Of a stretch of DNA of 64,000 nt, positions 18,245 through 27,241 are shown one piece after another. Positions within the stretch are counted from its first letter, which is position 1, and every line of letters starts with the position of its first letter. The translations under genes were made by a program, and so were the position numbers. The stretch covers positions 85,422 through 149,421 of the forward strand of contig JASMLZ010000058.1 in NCBI GenBank assembly GCA_030748435.1. The letters are read 5' to 3'. Below the pieces are notes generated by a model, which saw only the letters and a list, made by a program, of their open reading frames with translations, did not search any database and was not told the origin of the DNA. The DNA comes from Gammaproteobacteria bacterium. GTDB lineage: Bacteria > Pseudomonadota > Gammaproteobacteria > Pseudomonadales > Balneatricaceae.

Positions 18245-18291
18245 GCGCAGCGATTGAGCATACTCGTTTATTTAACTGGAGGTTAATTAGC

Positions 18292-19173
18292 ATGGCAAAG
18301 ATTATTGACGGCAAACAATTTGCTGCCGACCTGCGTGGTAAAATGACCACGCAAATTGCGTCTCTTGCAGCACAACACAGTATTATCCCAGGACTGGCCG
18401 TTGTATTGGTAGGTGAAGACCCTGCCAGCCAAGTATATGTGCGCAACAAAGGCAAGCAGGCAACAGAATGTGGTATCAAATCCATTGAGCACAAACTGGA
18501 CGTATCCACAAGCGAAGATGTATTGCTTAACCTGATTGAGGAAATGAATCAGGACCCTGCTATAAATGGTATTCTAGTGCAATTACCACTGCCCAAACAT
18601 ATTGATGCTGACAAGGTATTAAACGCTATTGACCCAAACAAGGATGTGGATGGTTTCCATCCGATCAATGTGGGCCTCTTGTCAACCGGTGGCAATGGCA
18701 TGATTCCGTGTACCCCATTGGGAAGCCTAATGTTGCTGCAGGATCATCTAGGTGACTTAACCGGCCTTAATGCGGTTGTTGTTGGCCGTTCCAATATCGT
18801 TGGCAAACCTATGTTTAATCTACTCTTACAACAAAGTTGCACTGTGACTGTAGCTCACTCTCGCACCAAGAATATCGAATCCGTAGTACGTGAAGCAGAC
18901 ATCGTTGTTGCTGCAGTCGGGGTGCCAGAATTAGTAAAAGGTTCCTGGATTAAGCCAGGTGCGACAGTCATTGATGTGGGCATTAATCGTATTGAAGCAG
19001 GTGATGGCAAAACCAAATTAGTTGGTGATGTCGACTTCGCCAGTGCTGCCGAGGTAGCCGGTGCCATTACTCCCGTACCGGGTGGTGTTGGCCCCATGAC
19101 AATTGCCTGTCTGCTGTACAACACAATGGTAGCGGCATGTCGTCATAATCATGTAGACCTGCCAGAAGCTTAA
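18292..19173 (+). CDS. folD: Bifunctional methylenetetrahydrofolate dehydrogenase / methenyltetrahydrofolate cyclohydrolase
   Basis: Interconverts methylene-, methenyl- and 10-formyl-THF with NADP+. The 293-residue protein starts [14 protein letters not shown] with GGAGG upstream. It has [20 protein letters not shown], whose Tyr-x-x-x-Lys is the active-site pair, [24 protein letters not shown] of the dinucleotide fold, and [16 protein letters not shown] at the C-terminus. Length is normal. Being between the corrinoid module and glyA, it can oxidise methylene-THF made from substrate methyl groups, although as a housekeeping gene it may lie here by chance. A strong terminator follows. Confidence 0.98.
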   Translation: MAKIIDGKQFAADLRGKMTTQIASLAAQHSIIPGLAVVLVGEDPASQVYVRNKGKQATECGIKSIEHKLDVSTSEDVLLNLIEEMNQDPAINGILVQLPLPKHIDADKVLNAIDPNKDVDGFHPINVGLLSTGGNGMIPCTPLGSLMLLQDHLGDLTGLNAVVVGRSNIVGKPMFNLLLQQSCTVTVAHSRTKNIESVVREADIVVAAVGVPELVKGSWIKPGATVIDVGINRIEAGDGKTKLVGDVDFASAAEVAGAITPVPGGVGPMTIACLLYNTMVAACRHNHVDLPEA

Positions 19174-19233
19174 TAAGAGCCTGCGCTTTGGCCCTGTTAC
19201 AAAAATAACTCGCGCCAAACTCTCTTAAACATT

Positions 19234-19267
19234 AAAAAAGCCCGCTAGGTTATAGCGGGCTTTTTTT
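19234..19267. terminator. Bidirectional intrinsic terminator between folD and glyA
   Basis: GCCCGCT stem with AGCGGGC, flanked by AAAAAA on the left and TTTTTTT on the right, between the convergent stop codons of folD and glyA. It would work on both strands. Confidence 0.9.
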
Positions 19268-19284
19268 ATTTGTACAGCCAGGGT

Positions 19285-20535
19285 TTATTTATACACTGGG
19301 AAGCGTGCACAAAGCTCAGCAACTTTAGCACGTACCTCAGCAATCACAGCCTCATTGTCGATGTTATCCATCACATCACACATCCATCCTGTCATAGCAC
19401 TGACTTCTTCAGCACCAAAGCCGCGACTGGTAATAGCCGGGGTACCGACTCGAATACCAGAGGTTACAAAGGGCGACTGTGGATCATTGGGCACCGCATT
19501 CTTATTGACCGTGATATGCGCTGCACCCAAAGCAGCATCAGCCGCCTTGCCAGTGATTCCTTTAGCGATCAGGTCAACCAGCATAAGGTGATTTTCAGTA
19601 CCACCAGATACAATCTTGAAGCCACGCGCCTGAAACACCTCAGCCATTACCTTGGCATTGTCGACAACTTGTTGTTGATAATCTTTGAATTCAGGCTGTA
19701 AAGCTTCTTTGAATGCTACAGCCTTGGCAGCAATAACATGCATCAAGGGACCACCCTGTTGGCCCGGGAAGACGGCAGAGTTTAATTTCTTCTCTATCGC
19801 CTCATTGGCCCGCGCCAGAATTAGCCCACCACGAGGGCCACGTAACGTCTTGTGGGTGGTAGTAGTGCACACATCAGCATAAGGCAGCGGATTAGGGTAG
19901 TGACCTGTAGCCACTAGACCTGCTACGTGAGCCATGTCTACGAATAGATAAGCACCAACACTATCGGCAATAGTGCGAAACTTAGCCCAATCCATAATCT
20001 GAGAATAAGCAGAAAAGCCAGCGACAATCATCTTTGGCTTGTGTTCAGTAGCCAACCGCTGGATCTCGTCATAATCGAGCATACCGTCATCATTCAGGCC
20101 ATATTGAATTGCATTGTAATTCTTGCCCGAAAAGTTAACATGAGCACCGTGAGTCAGATGCCCACCATGGGCCAAACTCATACCCATAATAGTATCGCCC
20201 GGACTAACCAAAGCCTGGTATACGGCAGCGTTAGCCTGCGAACCTGAGTGCGGCTGAACATTGACATAATCAGCACCAAATAACGCTTGGGCACGCTCCA
20301 TGGCCAACACTTCAACCTTGTCAACATATTCGCAACCACCATAATAGCGCTTGTGCGGATACCCTTCGGCATACTTGTTGGTTAAGCCAGACCCCTGAGC
20401 TTGCATAACGCGCTGGCTAGTGTAGTTCTCAGAGGCAATTAACTCAATGTGTTGTTCTTGACGTTGTTCTTCTTCCTGCATTCCAGCCCACAATTGTGGG
20501 TCAAAATCCTGGACATTATCAGACTTATTAAACAT
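19285..20535 (-). CDS. glyA: Serine hydroxymethyltransferase
   Basis: PLP enzyme that converts serine and THF to glycine and methylene-THF. The protein is 416 residues from ATG 20535 (GGAGCC upstream; a TTG directly before it is in frame but not needed). Family segments include [49 protein letters not shown] and the PLP-lysine motif [13 protein letters not shown]. An intrinsic-type terminator sits in its leader (20571-20599), so expression may be attenuated. With folD and the methyl-transfer module it completes a local C1-folate set. Confidence 0.98.
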   Translation of the reverse strand: MFNKSDNVQDFDPQLWAGMQEEEQRQEQHIELIASENYTSQRVMQAQGSGLTNKYAEGYPHKRYYGGCEYVDKVEVLAMERAQALFGADYVNVQPHSGSQANAAVYQALVSPGDTIMGMSLAHGGHLTHGAHVNFSGKNYNAIQYGLNDDGMLDYDEIQRLATEHKPKMIVAGFSAYSQIMDWAKFRTIADSVGAYLFVDMAHVAGLVATGHYPNPLPYADVCTTTTHKTLRGPRGGLILARANEAIEKKLNSAVFPGQQGGPLMHVIAAKAVAFKEALQPEFKDYQQQVVDNAKVMAEVFQARGFKIVSGGTENHLMLVDLIAKGITGKAADAALGAAHITVNKNAVPNDPQSPFVTSGIRVGTPAITSRGFGAEEVSAMTGWMCDVMDNIDNEAVIAEVRAKVAELCARFPVYK

Positions 20536-20570
20536 CAATAGGCTCCATACTGTTTCCTTGCGGAAAGCGA

Positions 20571-20599
20571 TAAAATAAAAAAAGTTGCTTGAGCAACTT
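20571..20599 (-). terminator. Terminator-like hairpin in the glyA leader
   Basis: On the minus strand the 8-bp stem AAGTTGCT/AGCAACTT is followed by seven T and further TATTTTA. It lies 37-64 nt before the glyA start codon, so it would end transcription coming from an upstream glyA promoter unless read through. It may be an attenuator or riboswitch expression platform, or the end of a small RNA. Confidence 0.6.
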
Positions 20600-20932
20600 C
20601 TCGAAAATTTGAGGCTTGCATGTTAACCGTTAACCAACATGAGGATTGTGTGTGTACGACCCTGTTAATCATTTACGCGCCCAATTCTGCAGTCAATCCG
20701 GCACACCAATCCGGATATTTGTAAAATCAGCCAAACACCTGCAATTTAAGGCGCGTATTATGCCATATTTGCCGTTATTATCCGAGATAAAATAATTCAA
20801 TAACAATGAATCTTCTGCAACCCAAAAAACTCAGTTGAACTGCATATTGGCACTGCGAAACTGGATAAAAAAACAAGGTATAAGTGCCAAACTAGGTGTT
20901 TAGGTGAAATATAAATAAGGCCTTTTTACTTC

Positions 20933-21001
20933 CTGAGATTTAACCTGATAGCAGTTTGTGCGACAATGACAATGCTACTCCATCTATCATCTGGATCAGG
21001 T
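20933..21001 (+). promoter_or_regulatory. Inverted repeat upstream of thiM, weak TPP-riboswitch resemblance
   Basis: CTGAGA (20933) then ACCTGATAGCA (20943-20953) pair with TGCTA (20973-20977) and ATCAGGT (20995-21001), ending 7 nt before the thiM ATG. CTGAGA plus ACCTGAT are hallmarks of the TPP riboswitch, but the usual 3' part (GATAATGCCAGCGTAGGGA-like) and the P1 partner are not seen, so this may be only a translation-blocking hairpin. Confidence 0.3.
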
Positions 21002-21008
21002 AATACTC

Positions 21009-21821
21009 ATGCCCCACAGTCTATCAATTGACCCACAACACAATCACCTTACCGCTGACTACGCCAAGGGTGCAGCTCAAGCTATGTTAGCCTTAGGCCA
21101 TAAGCGTCCGCGTGTACACTGTATTACCAGCACGGTTGCACAAGATATCTCCTCAGATGTTATTTTAGCAGTTGGCGCCACCTCCTCTTTTACTATAAGT
21201 GTAGAGGAAATTGCTGAATTAGTGGCTGCCACCAATGCACTGGTTATCAATATAGGCACCCTGGATAGCAATCGCAGAGCGGTCATCTTGCCTGCCATTC
21301 AAACCGCAACAGAATACGCCAAACCATGGATTCTGGATCCAGTTTCCGTGCATGCGTCCAATACCAGGTTACAATACGCACGTAGCCTGCTGGAATACCA
21401 CCCTTCAATCGTGCGTGGCAATGCGCTTGAAATTCAAAAACTGGCGCATAGCAATAGCCCGATGGCAGCCCAGGAACTAGCCTTGCAATATGGTTGTGTG
21501 GTCGCCCAAACAGGTGAAACGGACATCATTACCAATGGGGTAAAAACCTTGATGATTGCCAATGGTCACCCGATGCAAACTCGTATATCGGCCATGGGGT
21601 GTGCCACAACTGCTTTTATCGCTTGTTTTATGGGCATTGACCACGATGCCTTTGATGCTGCCGTACAGGCACTGTTAATCATTGGTGTGGCAGCTGAGCT
21701 GGCTGCCACTAAATCTTTTGGCCCAGGCAGTATGCATATGAATTTACTGGATTCAATCTATACCATCAATGAACAGACACTTGCCCGCTATGGACATGTG
21801 GTTGAATTGACCGACCAGTAA
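21009..21821 (+). CDS. thiM: Hydroxyethylthiazole kinase-like protein (divergent ThiM)
   Basis: Ribokinase-like family that phosphorylates 4-methyl-5-(2-hydroxyethyl)thiazole for thiamine salvage. The 270-residue protein matches the ThiM layout: VHCITSTVAQDISSDVILAV near residue 36, then WILDPVSVHAS, VRGNALEI, VVAQTGETDIITNG, and AMGCATTAFIAC, where the Cys is at the usual GTGC position. However the normally conserved Asn residues of the ITN...AN segment are Ser and Asp here (ITSTVAQDISSDV), so substrate binding may differ. No other thiamine gene is near; it lies between glyA and the purine operon. ThiM is the best call but activity is uncertain. Confidence 0.82.
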   Translation: MPHSLSIDPQHNHLTADYAKGAAQAMLALGHKRPRVHCITSTVAQDISSDVILAVGATSSFTISVEEIAELVAATNALVINIGTLDSNRRAVILPAIQTATEYAKPWILDPVSVHASNTRLQYARSLLEYHPSIVRGNALEIQKLAHSNSPMAAQELALQYGCVVAQTGETDIITNGVKTLMIANGHPMQTRISAMGCATTAFIACFMGIDHDAFDAAVQALLIIGVAAELAATKSFGPGSMHMNLLDSIYTINEQTLARYGHVVELTDQ

Positions 21822-21932
21822 CAATCATCATTAAGCACTCTTATGACGCCAAGTGCAGAAAAGTGGCAAGCTCTAGCCTTTCGAGTTTATTTGGATGACT
21901 CGCTGTACTCTGGCTATTACAGATTGATACAG

Positions 21933-22652
21933 TCAACGCAATACCATAGCCAAGCTGCCACTATTCACCCGACGGTTAAAATCACAACCGGTTCGAATAT
22001 GGGCTAAATGATGGCGCATCAAACTGCTACTTAGACTTTTATCACCTACCACTAAAGCCGCAATCAACTCATTGTGCTCATCACGGGCGCAGGTGTTGCC
22101 ACCCTGCCCATACATAGCAATAATTAATGATGTTTGTGATATCAGGCCACGCAGCATATGCACATAGGGTTGGTTGCCCGCTGCTTGAGCCAAGCGTAAA
22201 TGAAACTCACCAGAACGGCGCAATGCCGTACCAGTGTCTCCCTGATCCAGAGCCTCCTGCTCCAGTGTAATCATCAACTTTAAGGCTTCTATTTCTTGGG
22301 CTCCAAGACTACCACAGGCTAGATCAACAACAGCCAATTCAATTAGTTCACGAGCATCCAGTATTTGTTGGGCTACAATAAAATCCGGTGCGGCAACATA
22401 AGCGCCACGATTTTTGTGCATCACCACCACCTGTTCGGCAGCCAAACGCTGTAAAGACTGACGAATCAAGGTGCGACTAACGCCAAACACTTGTGCCAGA
22501 TCCTGTTCATTGAGCTTGGTGTTAGGGGCCAGACGCTGCTCCAGAATACAATCAAATAGCTGCCGATATATATCCAGATTTGGCCCTGTTTCCTTTACTG
22601 CTGCAACCAGCTGGTCTGGACTAGAGTAGTTGTCATTAAACACCATGATCAC
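21933..22652 (-). CDS. GntR family (FadR/FCD) transcriptional regulator of the purine operon
   Basis: Regulator of about 239 residues. N-terminal winged helix-turn-helix (LNEQDLAQVFGVSRTLIRQS, residues about 44-63) and a C-terminal FCD all-helical ligand domain with metal-binding-type residues (DARELIELAVVDLA, GEFHLRLAQAAGN, DEHNELIAALV). The GTG at 22652 overlaps the uraH stop and has AGAGG at good spacing; an ATG at 22646 is an alternative. It is the last gene of the purine-degradation operon. An 18-bp perfect palindrome upstream of that operon (27429-27446), with TTGTATACAA at its centre, is a typical GntR/FCD operator, so autoregulation is likely. Ligand unknown, perhaps allantoin or a related ureide. 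Confidence 0.9.
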   Translation of the reverse strand: MIMVFNDNYSSPDQLVAAVKETGPNLDIYRQLFDCILEQRLAPNTKLNEQDLAQVFGVSRTLIRQSLQRLAAEQVVVMHKNRGAYVAAPDFIVAQQILDARELIELAVVDLACGSLGAQEIEALKLMITLEQEALDQGDTGTALRRSGEFHLRLAQAAGNQPYVHMLRGLISQTSLIIAMYGQGGNTCARDEHNELIAALVVGDKSLSSSLMRHHLAHIRTGCDFNRRVNSGSLAMVLR

Positions 22653-23008
22653 TAGCTGCCTCTATATGTGGAATAACTATAGGGAGATACCAATAGCGGC
22701 ACATGATAATGGGAATCCACATCGGCTATCCCAAAACGAATCGGTATTATATCCAAAAATGCCGGCTCTGACTGCCCCAAACCGGCCGCACGAAAATAAT
22801 CTCCAGCGGCAAATTCGAGCTCATATTGACCACAAGCAAACACTTCTTTTGGTAGTATTGGACTATCACAACGGCCATCATCATTGGTAACCATTGTCGC
22901 AATCAGCTCACGCCTCCCCCCCACACAGCGATATAGCCGAAGTTGCATCCCTTGGGCCGGTACACCTTGTGCTGTATCCAAAACATGTGTTGTTAAAAAA
23001 CCCATCAT
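22652..23008 (-). CDS. uraH: 5-hydroxyisourate hydrolase
   Basis: Transthyretin-related enzyme that hydrolyses 5-hydroxyisourate, the product of urate oxidase, to OHCU. The 118-residue protein has [17 protein letters not shown] at the start (catalytic His), the internal [21 protein letters not shown] region and the diagnostic C-terminal YRGS. No signal peptide, so cytosolic. TTAGGAG precedes the ATG. It follows puuD by 14 bp and overlaps the GntR start, so it is within one operon. Confidence 0.97.
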   Translation of the reverse strand: MMGFLTTHVLDTAQGVPAQGMQLRLYRCVGGRRELIATMVTNDDGRCDSPILPKEVFACGQYELEFAAGDYFRAAGLGQSEPAFLDIIPIRFGIADVDSHYHVPLLVSPYSYSTYRGS

Positions 23009-23022
23009 TTATGCTCCTAAAG

Positions 23023-24198
23023 CTATTGCCCCTGCTGCAACCACTGACCAAGCTGTTGCCGCTCGAGGGTCGTCATTTGTGTCATATTACCCAGTGGCAT
23101 AACCTGTGTTGCCACTACTTGTTGGTATATACGCTCGTTCTGTAAGCGTATCTGCTGCAGATTATCCAATATTACCCCGGCCGGTGCGGTGGCAAAAGCC
23201 GGGGAAGTTGGCTGAGCAGCATGACAGGCACCACAATGCTTACTAATCAAAGCCTGCGCCTGAGTATCACTAATCAGCCCTTTGGCGTCTTGCTCTGCCG
23301 CAATGGGAGCCGGTGCCGTAACATAAGCCATAACCAACATAGCCAAAATTGCGGCAGGCAGGACCCACACAAACTGCTGGCCATTATGACGGGTGTTAAA
23401 GTAATGGCGTACCGCCACACTCACCAAAGCAATTGCCAACAATATTAACCAATTCCAGTCACTGCCATAGGTACTTGGAAAATGATTACTGATCATAATA
23501 AATACCACGGGTAACGTCAGGTAATTATTATGCCGTGAACGTAACAAGGCATTTTTCGGTTTACTGGGATCAGGTTTAGTGCCGGCTTCAATAGCCGCCA
23601 CTAAAGCACGCTGGGCTGGCATAATAACAAAAAACACATTACCCACCATCATAGTGCCAATAATTGCACCCACATGAACATAAGCAGCACGCCCGGTCAT
23701 ATAGTGTGATAAACCCCACGCAGCCAATGTTAGCGCCAGTAGCAATACCATTCCCAAGAGCGCCGATTGGTGACGCAGAGGGCTTTTGCATAATAGATCG
23801 TATACCAGCCAACCGCCAACTAACCCACCCACACCCAAAGCAATGGTGGCACCAGCAGACAGCTCAGAACCGGGAGCAATCAAATAGGTATTGGCATTGA
23901 TATAAAACACCACACTGAGCAGCAATACGCCACTAATCCAGGTGGTATAGGCCTCCCATTTAAACCAGTGTAAGTGCTTGGGCATGGAGGCAGGAGCCAG
24001 ATTATATTTTTGCAGGTGGTATATACCACCACCGTGAATAGCCCATAATTCTCCCGCCAGCTCCGGGTTTTTAACACTGCGATCGAGATTATTTTCCAGC
24101 CAGACAAAATAAAAGGACGCGCCAATCCACGCGATACCAACAATTACATGAACCCAACGTACCATCAGATTCAGCCACTCAATAAAGTGTGCATCCAT
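23023..24198 (-). CDS. puuD: Membrane-bound cytochrome c urate oxidase
   Basis: Integral-membrane urate oxidase that passes electrons to a C-terminal cytochrome c rather than to O2 directly. From ATG 24198 (MDAHFIEWLNLMVRWVHVIV) it has 391 residues. An N-terminal region of about 300 residues has some eight hydrophobic spans and conserved His (GIAWIGASFYFVWLE, GGGIYHLQKY, LHWFKWEAY), and a C-terminal cytochrome c domain contains the haem motif CGACH and a distal VMPLGNMTQM. This is the PuuD architecture. A longer frame to 24264 is not needed. It is in the operon between allA and uraH and makes 5-hydroxyisourate, linking purine breakdown to the respiratory chain. Confidence 0.96.
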   Translation of the reverse strand: MDAHFIEWLNLMVRWVHVIVGIAWIGASFYFVWLENNLDRSVKNPELAGELWAIHGGGIYHLQKYNLAPASMPKHLHWFKWEAYTTWISGVLLLSVVFYINANTYLIAPGSELSAGATIALGVGGLVGGWLVYDLLCKSPLRHQSALLGMVLLLALTLAAWGLSHYMTGRAAYVHVGAIIGTMMVGNVFFVIMPAQRALVAAIEAGTKPDPSKPKNALLRSRHNNYLTLPVVFIMISNHFPSTYGSDWNWLILLAIALVSVAVRHYFNTRHNGQQFVWVLPAAILAMLVMAYVTAPAPIAAEQDAKGLISDTQAQALISKHCGACHAAQPTSPAFATAPAGVILDNLQQIRLQNERIYQQVVATQVMPLGNMTQMTTLERQQLGQWLQQGQ

Positions 24199-24200
24199 AA

Positions 24201-24737
24201 TTAAGCCCCGATATGTTCTGCAATAAGCGTTTGCAGGTCTATTTGTGCCTGTAAGGCCATGCACAAATCTACTTCAATTAAATTATTACCTTCACCGCTG
24301 CGATCCACGACCAAAAAGCGTTGCTCTGGAGCAAGAATAAGTAGCGGGTGGTGCCATACCCCTTTGGCATAATTGACTCCCTGTTGACCGTTGGTAACAA
24401 AGGCATGCAGTGTATTAGGGGATCCGTTGTCAGCCTTTTCGGCAACCACAACAATAAACGGCTGCTTATCCATAGGGATAAATGCCTGACTGCCCAAGGG
24501 GTGCTGTTCCAGCATCGCCAATTGGATCGGGTGTTCCCAACGACGCGAAACAAAAATATTAACAATAGCTTCATCCTCAGCTTGCGCTAAAGTCACGGCA
24601 GCTAAACGGTGATAACGCTGAGTAAAACCATTGTTAATGGCAAAATGTTCAGCACCCTCGGTCTCGATGACATCACCAAAGGGGGCAAAACCGGCTTTGG
24701 TTAAAGGCTTGACCTCAATAAATGGCACAGCACTCAT
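24201..24737 (-). CDS. allA: Ureidoglycolate lyase
   Basis: Splits ureidoglycolate into glyoxylate and urea, the last step of the pathway. The 178-residue cupin-like protein has KAGFAPFGDVIETEG, LEQHPLGSQAFIPMD and YAKGVWHHPLLILAPEQRFL, all typical of AllA. The start overlaps the alc stop by 4 bp, indicating translational coupling. Its glyoxylate product can be taken by the reductase encoded divergently at 27546. Confidence 0.96.
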   Translation of the reverse strand: MSAVPFIEVKPLTKAGFAPFGDVIETEGAEHFAINNGFTQRYHRLAAVTLAQAEDEAIVNIFVSRRWEHPIQLAMLEQHPLGSQAFIPMDKQPFIVVVAEKADNGSPNTLHAFVTNGQQGVNYAKGVWHHPLLILAPEQRFLVVDRSGEGNNLIEVDLCMALQAQIDLQTLIAEHIGA

Positions 24738-25738
24738 AGTTCACCTACCTTGCCACGTATGCGTAACCGGGAGACCCCGCCATCGGGAAATATATTTAAG
24801 CGTACATGGGTAATAGGGCCTTGAGCGACCAGCTCATCAGCATACTGATGAATATTATCCATAGTTAATTTTTGTGTAGGCAGCAATTCTGGCCAATACA
24901 GGCTTTGTGCCGCCATTTGATCATCACTGCCACCGGCTACATATGCACCCTGAATGCTGCAGGAGTCGGGGAAATTGCCTTTAAAATGCGCTGTATCCAC
25001 TTCAATTTCAGATACTTCTCCTGCTGTACCAAGGGCGATAATAACCCAATCAAAGCCTGGTTCACGTCTGCGAGCAGTCTCCCAACCATCACCCATATTG
25101 ACACCTCGGCCTGGTGCCAGAATATTTTCCATACGACCAAAGTGTTCATCAGAACACAGCAAGGCTCGCCCGCCATTTTCCATAGCTGCCAAATCGATTA
25201 CCTGCCCTGCCATCTGCTGCCAGTCTTTAACCACCTCGCCATAAACCCGCAAACGGGCAACACCACCATCCGGATACATATGCAAACGCACATGGGAATA
25301 GACATTATTGTCGTCTACAGCAAACAGTTGCTGACTGTCTCCTTGCAAACTAACCGAAGCCAGTATTGGCTGCCATAGGGTATCCTCTGTTGGGTCGCCT
25401 GCAGCCACCAGACAGGCCTCCAGTGAAACACTGGGCGCATAATTACCAGTAAAATAACGGGTATCAATATTTAGCCCTTTGATTCGCCCCGGCAAAGCCA
25501 GACGGACGGTACAGTGGTCGTGCCCGGGGCCACGCTTGCGGCGTGATTCCCAGCCATCCATCCACTTGCCATTAGCATCATAAACGCCTTCCTTCCAAAC
25601 AGGGTCGTGATGTTGCAACATGCGATTCATATCAGCAAAAAAGTCATCAGTACAAGCAATAGCCAAGGCTCCCAATCTGGCATCAGCCAAGTTAGTCATG
25701 CGCTCATAAGGATTGGATAAGGTATGTTTTTCGGTCAT
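24734..25738 (-). CDS. alc: Allantoicase
   Basis: Hydrolyses allantoate to ureidoglycolate and urea. The 334-residue protein consists of two repeated allantoicase domains: each holds a DGWESRRKR-like or GDGWETARRREPGFDWVIIA segment followed by VRLHMYPDGGVARLRV or VRLNIFPDGGVSRLRI. These duplicated motifs are the family hallmark. It lies 11 bp after puuE-uraD and overlaps allA by 4 bp. Confidence 0.97.
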   Translation of the reverse strand: MTEKHTLSNPYERMTNLADARLGALAIACTDDFFADMNRMLQHHDPVWKEGVYDANGKWMDGWESRRKRGPGHDHCTVRLALPGRIKGLNIDTRYFTGNYAPSVSLEACLVAAGDPTEDTLWQPILASVSLQGDSQQLFAVDDNNVYSHVRLHMYPDGGVARLRVYGEVVKDWQQMAGQVIDLAAMENGGRALLCSDEHFGRMENILAPGRGVNMGDGWETARRREPGFDWVIIALGTAGEVSEIEVDTAHFKGNFPDSCSIQGAYVAGGSDDQMAAQSLYWPELLPTQKLTMDNIHQYADELVAQGPITHVRLNIFPDGGVSRLRIRGKVGEL

Positions 25739-25749
25739 AAATTAGTCTC

Positions 25750-27180
25750 TCACATGGTAGCCAGTCGAAAGCCGGCTATCTTATTAATTTCTTTTAGTGC
25801 TTGTTGAAATTCCACTTCCACATCATGCTCAATGCGTTGCCGAAAGGCAGCCAGTATTTGGTGACGATTGCTCCCCTTTACCGCCTTAATAAATGGAAAT
25901 CCGAATTTGTCTTTATAGGCGTTATTTAACTGCGTAAATTCAGCAAATTCCGCTGCTGTGCATTGGTGAATACCAGCGCCGGACTGTTCTGCTGTAGAAG
26001 CGGCGGTCAATTCACCAGCCACCGCTGCCTTGCCAGCCAGATCTGGGTGAGCATTGATTAATGCCATCTGTTCGTCTTTGCCGGCTGCCAACATCACCTC
26101 TGCAAAAACCTGTTGCAGTGCATGCCTGTCCCCTAGAGCAGGCGTTAGGCCACGCTCAAAAACCCGTTCAGCTACCCAAGGTGAATGCTCATAAACATCT
26201 TTAAAATGCTCGACAAAAGCAGCGCGAGTCATCTGCTCAGGTACGCAAGTGCTAAATGTGTTCTTGTTGGTTTTATGATATGGATGATGTTGATGCCAGT
26301 GATGAGCAATATCCACTCGTCTGGCATACCATACATCGGGGAATTGCTTGGTATAAGCTAAAAAACGCTGGATTGCTTTAAACCGTGCCGGCCGTCCCAA
26401 CAAGCGACAATGCATACCAATCGACAACATCTTGGGAGCATAGGCACCTTCCTCATAGAGTACATCAAAGGCGTCTTTTAGATATTGAAAAAACTGTTCA
26501 CTGGTATGAAAACCCTGATTCGTAGCAAAACGCATATCATTAGTATCCAGGGTATAGGGGATCACCAACTGGGGTTTATCGTAGTCTGTATTCCAGTATG
26601 GCAAATCGTCACTATAGTCATCAGAATCGTAGAGAAAACCTCCCTCCTCTACCACCAATTGCCGCGTATTAGGACTGTCACGACCCGTATACCATCCCAG
26701 GGGGCGCTCACCGGTAATACCTTGCAGAATATTAATAGCCTTATGCAGGTGCTGCCTTTCCTCATCTTTATCCATATACTGATAATCGATCCAGCGATAA
26801 CCATGGGAACAGATTTCATGACCCTGCTGGTGCATCAGCCTTATCAACTCAGGATGGCGCTCGGCAGCCATAGCCACAGCAAATATGGTCAAGGGAATCT
26901 GCTGTTGACGAAATAAATCTAAGATGCGCCATACACCGGCCCGGCTGCCATACTCATAGATCGACTCCATACTGGCATGGCGCACACCCGGATATGGCTG
27001 AGCGCCAATAATTTCCGATAAAAAGGCTTCAGATTCCTGGTCACCATGTAATACACATCGCTCACCACCTTCTTCATAGTTAAGCACAAAAGACAAAGCG
27101 ACTCTGGCCCCACCAGGCCAAACCACCTGAGGAGGGTTGCCGTTGTAGCCAATAAGATCACGTGGATAGGAAGCAGTCAT
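25750..27180 (-). CDS. puuE: Fusion of PuuE-type allantoinase and OHCU decarboxylase
   Basis: Two activities in one 476-residue chain. Residues about 1-305 are a PuuE polysaccharide-deacetylase-family allantoinase (GYNGNPPQVVWPGGARVALS, FVLNYEEGGERCVLHGD, ICSHGYRWIDYQYM, GWYTGRDSPNTRQLVVE, IGMHCRLLGRPARF). Residues about 320-476 are an OHCU decarboxylase, UraD (ALINAHPDLAGKAAVAGELT, NAYKDKFGFPFIKAVKG). They act either side of S-allantoin: UraD makes it and PuuE opens it to allantoate, so fusion could channel the intermediate. Start: ATG 27180 is preferred; the frame also opens at a TTG 12 bp earlier. It is the first gene of the operon, with a GntR-type palindrome about 250 bp upstream. Confidence 0.93.
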   Translation of the reverse strand: MTASYPRDLIGYNGNPPQVVWPGGARVALSFVLNYEEGGERCVLHGDQESEAFLSEIIGAQPYPGVRHASMESIYEYGSRAGVWRILDLFRQQQIPLTIFAVAMAAERHPELIRLMHQQGHEICSHGYRWIDYQYMDKDEERQHLHKAINILQGITGERPLGWYTGRDSPNTRQLVVEEGGFLYDSDDYSDDLPYWNTDYDKPQLVIPYTLDTNDMRFATNQGFHTSEQFFQYLKDAFDVLYEEGAYAPKMLSIGMHCRLLGRPARFKAIQRFLAYTKQFPDVWYARRVDIAHHWHQHHPYHKTNKNTFSTCVPEQMTRAAFVEHFKDVYEHSPWVAERVFERGLTPALGDRHALQQVFAEVMLAAGKDEQMALINAHPDLAGKAAVAGELTAASTAEQSGAGIHQCTAAEFAEFTQLNNAYKDKFGFPFIKAVKGSNRHQILAAFRQRIEHDVEVEFQQALKEINKIAGFRLATM

Positions 27181-27241
27181 ATATATACTCAAGTTAAGAC
27201 CATAATCACCGGCTGATTGATTTTTTGGCTGGTGTCGGCGG

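Larger units (their letters stand above)
17917..18291. other. Divergent control region between corrinoid cluster and folD
   Basis: A 375-bp stretch without a gene. It is AT-rich at 18100-18210 and contains a perfect 14-bp palindrome (18153-18166) and a weak folD promoter candidate. It must hold the promoters for both the corrinoid operon and folD. Confidence 0.5.
20536..21008. other. Divergent glyA-thiM intergenic region
   Basis: A 473-bp stretch without a gene. It holds the glyA leader with a terminator-like hairpin, the palindromic run GTTAACCGTTAAC (20623-20635), an AT-rich centre, and an inverted repeat just before thiM. No open frame in it looks like a protein. Confidence 0.5.

Noticed and set aside
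20933..21001. Full TPP riboswitch before thiM
   Set aside because: CTGAGA and ACCTGAT are present, but the conserved 3' half and closing stem are not found, so it is reported only as a weak resemblance.
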